Positions 56,976 to 64,000 of a stretch of 64,000 bases of DNA are shown piece by piece. The notes below the pieces were generated by a model. That model saw nothing but the letters and a program-made list of their open reading frames with translations. It was not told where the DNA came from and did not search any database. The position numbers and the translations under genes were made by a program. This DNA is from Akebia trifoliata. Its lineage: Eukaryota > Streptophyta > Magnoliopsida > Ranunculales > Lardizabalaceae. How positions within the stretch are numbered: the stretch's first letter is position 1; every line of letters begins with the position of its first letter. The stretch is from positions 13,378,248 to 13,442,247 of the forward strand of contig CM030710.1 in assembly GCA_017979445.1 (NCBI GenBank), written 5' to 3'.

Positions 56976-57689
56976 TGAAACATAAAAATGCCTAAAAAAA
57001 TTTTCTGATATTTTTTTGGATTCCTCATACTTTTAACATGCCAGAACGACTACTTATGGCCCTTGTAACTCCTTCAAACGAAGTGGGAAAAAAATAAAAT
57101 TTCGTCACGATGATAATGTTTTAAGTATTGGCGTGATATCTTTTGCATTACTTTCAATTAAATTACAAAACTACATGGCTCTTCTCATGTTGTCAAGGAC
57201 CTTCATATACAAAACCCGTTTTTATTTTCAACAACTTTGAAAAATCGAGTTTCGAAGACTTAACCAAATTTTCATTAATTTTTCCAGTTTTGGCAGTTTG
57301 CCTTCGCATACTTATTGGGACCCCATTTTAACAAAAATTGGATAGTTTTAGATCGAATGATAAAAGTGATTTTGCAAACTTGAAAAAGAAATACGTTGTT
57401 CGAAAAGTCAAGAAGTAAAAACACGGTAGAATGGGAAAGGGATGAATCAGTAAAATGTCAAAATCATACCGAGGGGTGATGTCTGCATTTTATGTTGTAT
57501 GTTGAATGTAGGTTGGTGGAAGGATATCCAGGTTATTAAAGAAAGAGTTGCATGTTTATTTAAATTTATGTTGGCATAGAGACTCCGAGTACTGTTATTT
57601 ATTTTAGGCTGGGTGGCCACAGTTGCATGATAGGAACTGGATATCCATTCTCAACCCTGTTCTGTTAATTTCTCTTTTGTTTTAAATAA

Positions 57690-57692
<3 letters not shown>

Positions 57693-57730
<38 letters not shown>
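57693..57730. repeat. (AT)n microsatellite in element G 3' LTR
   Basis: About 18-19 uninterrupted AT units. The 5' LTR has only AATATATAAAT at the same place (about 51541), so expansion followed insertion or contraction occurred in one LTR. Confidence 0.9.
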
Positions 57731-57733
<3 letters not shown>

Positions 57734-59008
57734 ACTATTTTGTGAGTTGTTAAAGGGTCTGTGAATGCTTGAAGGGATAGTGCGTCACATCCTCTAGAGG
57801 GATGTACTATCTTGGGATGTACGGTAGGGATCACCAAGCTCATACATGTATGAGACGCGTATGAGAGTGGAGTCACAACTGGAATCCGGGTCCATTTCTT
57901 TCTTATCTTTACCAGTAAATGTATATTGTAAAGGTGGTCGTATACGAGTGGAGTGTTATTTTGGAAATCACATGCACGCCTGATAGGCATAGAAGAAGAT
58001 GATTAGTTAGTGATCACTAACAATCTAGTAGTAGTCGAACGTTTTGACACATCGAAAAGAGACCCATTGCTTACGGTCACGTCAAACGGCCCGATTGAGC
58101 CGGATAAATAGTCCTTCAAGTGTAGTAAACAACGACCAGCCACAAAATCAAGAACTACGATGTCATTGAGGAATATCATGTCCCGGCTGGGAGCGATTCA
58201 GTCGTGAATCCCAACTCTTTAATTCCAATACTCCACCAATTGTACTATGTATCTGTTGTTATATTTTGAAGTATAAACTGATAAGCATGTCTACTATTTC
58301 AATATTGTCTACTATTTCAATATTGCCAACTATATTTGCATAAGATGAAAAATGTATAATGAGTACTAATGATTGATGTGACGTAAACTTTTAAACTGTT
58401 TAGTTCCTCATCCCTAACTATATGTACCAGTTAATCGTATTTTCTTTTGTAAAACTTTGCATATGTTAAACTGTTCAGCATGCTTACTCGACCATGTTTA
58501 GGGGAGGTTATGAGTAGGAATTGGTTGTGGACTTACTGGGCAACCATCGTTACTTACCATTTTCTTCCTAATTTTTTTTAGTATCAGCACTTGCAATTAC
58601 CGAGATTGGAGCAGAGTTGTTAAGTAATGAGTATCTAGTCAATCAGATCGACGATCAGAGTCTATTGCTTGGTGAGCACCAGGACTACACCCTTTAGTGA
58701 TGTCAGTTTCGTCCAAGATGTATGTAAATTTTGGAGTAAGTGTTAGGTTTTTATTAGAGTAAGAGTACTTTGAAAATCTTGTATATTGTTAAATTTCCGC
58801 ACTCTAATATACTCTTGTATTAGATATTTTCAGTCTTCCGCTATTATTTTTCGTGTTGCCTTTATATATGATCAGAATTTGTGGTATATTAGATTACGAT
58901 GTTTTCGAGTTCCATGGAACATTAACATAAATAGAGAGAGCCATGCCCAAATTTAGAGGTGCCACCTAGTACCTTGGGATTTGTGTTAGTGTTTGGCGGG
59001 GCGTCACA

Positions 59009-59013
59009 TTTTC
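59009..59013. repeat. Target site duplication TTTTC, right
   Basis: Identical to 49708-49712; closes element G. Confidence 0.9.
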
Positions 59014-60779
59014 CTTAGGTTAGGTCATATGGTGGCTCCCACCCTTAGTTGATTGAGTCACTTTTTTGTTGATTTTAACTTTGGTCAACTCTATTAGACA
59101 AATAATTTTGGTTGGGCCCGATTCTCATTTGAATTTGACATGTGAATAATCCATTCTAAATAATTTTTTGAGATCTGTCCTTTAGTATTATCAGTTTCCC
59201 AAAATTCACACTCCTTATATCACCTGTCTTTATAATGTATTCCCTCTTGTCTCGATTTTTCGTCAATTTATTTTCATCTGACTTATCATGTAAACATTTC
59301 CTAAATTCTACCAAAACTATACTTATATATATTTGTATATATACATAACAAAAATCAAAATTATATTTTCTAATGAACCTTACCAAAAATTTTCCTCAGG
59401 ATGCTCGATGATTCGATCTAGTCTTTATATCAATTACTATGGCCGACCCTTTTCTCAAACACTAAAGTGATTCGACCAAGTTTGTCAGCAACAATACCTT
59501 GTTCTACCGCTTTTTTTTCCTTCTCTTGTTCCTACTCTGTAGCTAATGCTACTATTTCTTATTCTTCTCTTGCTATTGCTTATTAGTCGATGTTATTGCT
59601 TATTCTCTTTTTTCTGCTTCTGCTTAGTAGTTGATATTATTATTGCAGCAATTACTATTAATCCTTCTACTTTTAGAAATTACTTTAGAGAGATTGATAA
59701 ACTAAGAAAATTATGTAAAATTGCCCGAGTAGCAACATAGTAAATTATTATAACTAATTACCTTAAAGCTACCTATGTAGCAAAGGTTATTACAATATAC
59801 TTGATCACCAAGGTAAAATACACAGTGCATGAAAGAGTTGCAGACAAATAACTTGACTGAATCAATTCGAAGAACTGAACAGTCACTGAGTTAGAGCAAT
59901 TACATATTTCATACCACTCCTCATGTAGGTTACAAGAATCATGAGGAGTAGGTTTTCATTAATATAAAAGCATCATAGGTTTTATTAGGCATATATACTA
60001 AACAACATTGGTAAGTGGTTACAACTGAGTTAACTACCCTCATTAAAGAGCACATTCTATAAACGGTATGCCTCTCCTACTCAAACCTTAGACACAAGCC
60101 ACACAAAACTATATTGTTCTTATTTTATTCTTTTTGTTATGTAATTTATATCAAGCATTAACTTGATTGGTAGAGGTTCTTTGGTCCGCATCACACCATT
60201 TCAGGTTAAGGCGAACGAAGAAGATAATCCAGAAAATGAAGATTCGTTGGAGAAGACAATAAAAAACTAAGAAGATCATCTAAGAAGACCAAAGGGACAC
60301 ACACATTAATTGTGGTGTAGATCTTGATGAGTGAGAGATCCAAAAAATCCCAATAGTAGGTACCTATCGAACAAAACTTTCTCAGGTAAATATTAATGTT
60401 CGGTATGCTAGTATTGAATCTCTATGCATAGGATTGGCAGGTACCTACCAAACATTGTAAAAATAATTGAATACTAACATATCGAATAGAAAATTTCGCA
60501 CACAAATTTTTTCATATAAATTATTTTGATTCAATTGAATTTTTAAGATGTTATGGTAAAATAAAACAAGTAAAATCGAAACTTAATACCCTCATTGAAA
60601 CTTATCTAGATGCAAATAAGAGATGGAGAAGGATAGAGAGAGGAAGTAGAAGAGTCACTTGGGTGGGTGTAATCATAACTAGTTAAAATTTAGTAAATTA
60701 AGTGTGTGCATTAAAAACTTTACTTTTTAAGATAAGTATGGCAAGTAAGTAGGTATAATGAGACATCTAGGTGTATGTA
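59014..60779. other. Unassigned AT-rich sequence
   Basis: No gene recognised on either strand. The start continues the sequence interrupted by element G. A local inverted repeat CTCCTCATG...CATGAGGAG lies at about 59916-59948. Short frames (for example a Leu-rich one at 59546-59740) look like chance. Confidence 0.4.
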
Positions 60780-61060
60780 AATAGAACATCCCATAGAATG
60801 TTCTGCGAGAACCCCTCGAGATGAACCGTTGGCTGACGTTAGAGATTGCGCAACCTCTACAAAGCATAACCACACCGCACCGGCCCACCAGTTAGTGCCG
60901 TTTGTTTACCGAGTCTTTAATGTACGCCCACAAGAGGAAAGAGACCCACGTGTGTGGGGACTCTGGCGAATCCTTGCTAGATTTGAGTTAATTCGAAAAG
61001 GACGATCTCGATGTAGAACTACAGGGACCAAGTCAGAGGCGTGACAAACGAAGACAAAAA
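60780..61060 (+). other. Island of higher GC with a 72-codon open frame, unrecognised
   Basis: Base composition changes visibly from the AT-rich surroundings. A frame from ATG at 60829 to 61044 encodes a 71-residue Arg-rich peptide (VFNVRPQEERDPRVWGLWR in the middle). I recognise no family. The higher GC alone makes an open frame more likely, so coding is doubtful. It could be part of a retroelement leader. Confidence 0.3.
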
Positions 61061-61143
61061 ATTTGCTTTACTGTCATACTGTCAAGTGCCAAGCAAGTGC
61101 GCATCATTTTCTGTGAAATGATGAAATTTCGAGGGTGGAACAA

Positions 61144-61276
61144 TGTTGGATACTACTGTATCCATGTAACGAATCTGATGGATGTAAAATGGTAAGGTTT
61201 ACGGGGATTATGGTCTAGGAATCACAGTGGGTATGTATCCCATCAAAATGGTTTGTTGGACACTGGGTGTCCAACA
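61144..61276. repeat. 133-base segment with TGTTGGA...TCCAACA ends and a terminal hairpin
   Basis: It starts TGTTGGATAC and ends GTGTCCAACA. The end also forms a perfect 10-base hairpin with 61254-61263 (TGTTGGACAC, loop TGG). TGTTGGA-type ends occur on small LTRs of Ty1/copia or TRIM elements, but no target duplication or second copy is seen. Confidence 0.3.
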
Positions 61277-62389
61277 TCGTTGGATTCTATTATTTCCTAA
61301 AGAAGCCTATGTCTTTTTCTACCTAACAAAAGATAATATCATTTCCCGAAGGAATTAAGGGGTTTTTCTAACGTGTGGAAGATAGAGATAAGTACATGAT
61401 GGATTGGGTTATATAAAAAACAAAAAAAAACATATCCCAACCCTTTAAACGTAAAATCCAATGTTTGAGATTTATGAATATTTTCATGACACAAATCTCA
61501 GAGATATTTATCCTATGAGTTAGTCTCAGTAATTGAATTTGCCAGTTAAAGGATTTGGATCTTGTGGTTTTTTCATGATTCATTCGTATGAGTCAAGGGA
61601 TCATAATTTTACCAACAAAAAGTAATTGTTGATAATCAACATCAACATTATTGTCTTAAGGACCATCCTCTCCATGTTATAAAAGATTTTCTAACTAAGA
61701 AAAGTTTCTTGGCCACATCACCTTGGCATCATGATCCCATGCCACAGTGATGTAGATCACGAATTCTCAATATATTTGTATCTCCTTTTAAAATTTGATT
61801 ATGAATTAAATTTGGATCGGTCTATGGTAGAGATTGGATCATATTCTGGAATCCAAAAGGTATTAGCTAGGCATTGATTCCACCTAATTTTTGAAAATCG
61901 ATCTCTGCTACAATCCATTAACTATCCTAAAGTTCAAATTACTTGCACCAAGGTGAAAAATATCAAACTTCACCAAAAATGGCATACTCATCTTCTCATG
62001 TAGAGCCTAAAAGAATCTGAATGTGTTCACCAAATTTGATCACCACAAAATATGTTTTTCATTTGAATGGTGGAAACATTGAATTGATTTTAAAAGCCGA
62101 TTATCTCAAAAGCTTGAATGTTAAATCCATCTTAAAAATCAAAAAAGTCCAAAGCATTAAAATCCTTCAAGAGCCTGAATATTTCTTTTAAGAAAAAAAT
62201 TGGAGCCATTGAGGCAATTCAAAAATCTGATTTTTAGAAAATAATTCGTAATATCAAGTCTAAAATCAGTTTGGGATATCCAAAATATAACTCTAAAATT
62301 GATGATTCTATTTCAAAGACTGTCCAATAAGAAAATGAACATTCACAATGAGAATCATGTTACAAAAGTCACTTAATTGTTATGGGGTC
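61277..62389. other. Unassigned sequence, no gene
   Basis: AT-rich, stops in all frames, no repeat shared with the rest of the window that I could detect. Confidence 0.4.
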
Positions 62390-63396
62390 AGGTTCTGGTG
62401 AGGTGTTGATGGACTCTGCCCTACAGATCCAAAGTCGTTCCTTCCACCTCCTTATTAGCACAAGTGGGGTACCTGCCAAAAACTCTCTGTCGCTCTAGTT
62501 AGAGTTACAGAAGAATAATGATTATTACTGGTTGAACTCTAATTTGCCAAAATGATCCTTTAAGCCTATACCAACTTTGTTATTTATAGAACCTTCCTCT
62601 GAATCAGGATTTCTCTTTTCACAGGATGCAATCCCAAAGAATCTCCTGATTACCAAGATCCTAAATGTAATTGGAATCTTTGGCATTGAGTTTGCTATTC
62701 TAGGGAGATTCCGCTAAGATCTCTGGGTTTGATGTGCACAAATAAGGATTATGAATATTCTTTGACTAAGCCTGCCCTACTTGGTAGGCTAAGTCTTGGC
62801 CTGTCTTGCTTCTGGGTAACGTTGCGAACGCTGACTCACGCATGATACCACTTAACCGGCTTGAACACGTGTTTGGTCTGAATGACCATGCGATTATTTC
62901 CCTTTACAATTACCCCTTTTCAAGGAGACACGAAGTCTCATCATTTTCTCGAGACACGTATCCTCCTTCTAATTGACTGTTATGATCCTTTATCATTACA
63001 TTTGCCCTTAATGAATCGATGCATTTAATACAGCGTCGTTTCAAATCTTCTTTGATGGCTAAGACGAATCGCCTCTTATTTATGGCCATCTACGTGCTTT
63101 ACTAACGTGTTCACTACACACCAGACTACAATGGTTAGGTTGGATAAGGCTATCCTCCCAAACATACGTACTTTCACATTCTTTTATAAATAAGAGACTT
63201 GCACCAATTTTTCCTCCTATTGTGCTATTACCTTTTCAACCTCATCTCTCTGTGCCCTTGACGTTCTTTCTTCCTTTCTTTCTTATCACCGTTTTTCTTC
63301 TCTCTAAAGCTTAGTTAATCTTTACTTTTTACCTTCACGTTTTTGCAAATTTTAATTTTCAATGGTCTCCAATATTGCCTAACTTTGGAGGGAACT
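62390..63396 (+). other. Retroelement-like promoter/leader region, unassigned
   Basis: It contains GGGGTACCTGCC...AAACTCTCTGTCGCTC.AGTTAGAG at about 62466-62505, wording I associate with plant LTR sequences. Further on are ACACGTG-type motifs near 62870, a TATA box at 63184-63194 and a CT-rich stretch before a six-codon frame at 63362. It may be a partial LTR cut by LTR I at 63397. No partner copy is in the window. Confidence 0.3.
63184..63194 (+). promoter_or_regulatory. Candidate TATA box
   Basis: TTATAAATAAG followed within ~40 bases by a pyrimidine-rich stretch (63240-63310), the usual look of a plant core promoter and 5' leader. What it served is unknown. Confidence 0.4.
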
Positions 63397-64000
63397 TGTC
63401 ATGCCCTGAAATTCCAACACGAATCCCTTTAATTCATCATTTAGAATCTTGAGGTGTGAGATAACCAACCACACAACCTGATAGAATAATCACAAGAAAT
63501 AATACTTATGGAAAAGAAAATATACGTAGTGGAACAACAATTAACTAACATCTATAAAAGATTCTCAAGTAAACAAAAGAAATCGTCAAATACTGATATA
63601 AGACAAAATCCTCGATCTTATAATGCATTAAATTATAAAAATTCTTAAACTAACATGTTTCTTATTTACAATCAAAAGCTGCTAAGATCCTTTATTAATC
63701 CTCAAAGGGATGGTAGTGCAAGACATCAACCTGATCCTCCTCAGGGACCTCTTCAAAGAACGGCTCCTCAAAAGTTGATAATCGATAAGGAAAAAGATAG
63801 GGTAAGTAACAGGAGAATGTTACTCAATATGGTGAACGTCGTTCTAACAACGAGTCCTACATGCACGAGTAATCATCTAAATAATTAAATAATGCAGGTT
63901 TTCATAATATAACATAGGACAAATGTTTAAGCATAATTAATAAATAATTGTAATCGATTTCAATATATCATTTCTATCATTTATAATCATATCTATAACT
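63397..64000 (-). mobile_element. LTR I, end of an element H-family LTR, cut by the window edge
   Basis: On the minus strand it ends ...GGGCATGACA at 63397 and matches the end of the element H LTR (48100-48710): AACACGAATCCC, then CACAC/CAC.AACC.GATAGAA.AATCA and the GGCTCCTCAAAAG stretch near 63760. No primer site lies left of it, so it is a 3' or solo LTR on the minus strand; GAACT (63392-63396) is the candidate target site. The open frame at 63655-63888 lies inside LTR sequence and is not a gene. Confidence 0.72.

Larger units (their letters stand above)
49713..59008 (+). mobile_element. Structurally complete Ty3/gypsy element G, 9.3 kb, non-autonomous
   Basis: LTR 49713-52825, tRNA-iMet primer site, gag remnants, non-coding stretch, last codons of pol, polypurine tract, LTR 55815-59008, perfect TTTTC target duplication. 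The LTRs (3113 and 3194 bases) are each longer than the 2989-base internal region. No protease, reverse transcriptase or integrase is present, so movement needed another element's enzymes, or pol was lost afterwards. Counting differences by eye over the first ~400 bases, the LTRs differ at about 9 percent, mostly transitions, so the insertion is not recent. Confidence 0.92.
55815..59008 (+). mobile_element. Element G 3' LTR
   Basis: It starts TGTAGCACCCC at 55815 and ends GGGGCGTCACA at 59008. Compared with the 5' LTR it has extra GTGCCACCGTGCACTATTCA-type sequence at about 56905-56975 and a long (AT)n at 57693-57730. Confidence 0.92.

Noticed and set aside
63655..63888. 77-codon plus-strand frame near the right edge
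   Set aside because: Located inside LTR I; it is the reverse complement of sequence that is non-coding in the element H LTR.

Overview
This is AT-rich nuclear DNA from a flowering plant and almost all of it is nested, decayed LTR retrotransposons. I found no intact cellular gene. The evidence for a plant is retroelement coding remnants typical of plant Ty3/gypsy lineages (Athila-type and Tat/Ogre-type), primer-binding sites matching tRNA-Arg and initiator tRNA-Met, an extra plant-type ORF upstream of gag, and a fragment of a plant beta-1,3-galactosyltransferase gene. The species cannot be named from the sequence.

Layout. (1) 1-8408, minus strand: the 5' two thirds of an Ogre-like element, reading leftwards from a 1.74 kb 5' LTR (6670-8408) through a tRNA-Arg primer site, a leader, an extra ORF1 with one stop codon, and gag with two stop codons; it runs off the left edge. 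Its leader holds a 1.76 kb stretch carrying the galactosyltransferase fragment. (2) 8409-15387, minus strand: an Athila-type element with recognisable gag zinc knuckle, protease, reverse transcriptase, RNase H and integrase, all frameshifted. Element 1 interrupts its 3' LTR and the next block interrupts its gag. (3) 15388-29136: a 13.7 kb imperfect palindrome of two Ogre-like derivatives joined leader to leader at about 21687, each arm ending outward in a ~1.57 kb LTR. Only the right arm keeps gag, and that gag is an open 486-codon frame. (4) 29137-39172: two more Ogre-like derivatives facing each other, plus strand then minus strand, with LTRs meeting at 31491/31492. They carry a ~33 bp minisatellite where the first palindrome carries a ~100 bp one. 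The minus copy keeps an integrase remnant next to the start of reverse transcriptase. (5) 39173-59013: a second Ty3/gypsy family with ~3 kb LTRs. It comprises a truncated minus LTR, a plus element with a truncated 5' LTR, and a structurally complete plus element (49713-59008) with a perfect TTTTC target duplication. All lack readable pol except its last few codons. (6) 59014-63396: sequence with no recognised gene, apart from a retroelement-like promoter region near its right end. (7) 63397-64000: the start of another minus-strand LTR of the ~3 kb family.

Nothing here forms a working pathway. The unusual structure is the repeated opposed arrangement of Ogre-like derivatives (minus, plus, plus, minus over 24 kb), with arms that have lost the reverse transcriptase core but kept LTR promoters, tandem-repeat 3' regions and, in one arm, an open gag. 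Such a locus could in principle make long fold-back RNA. All alignments were done by eye; identities are estimates.
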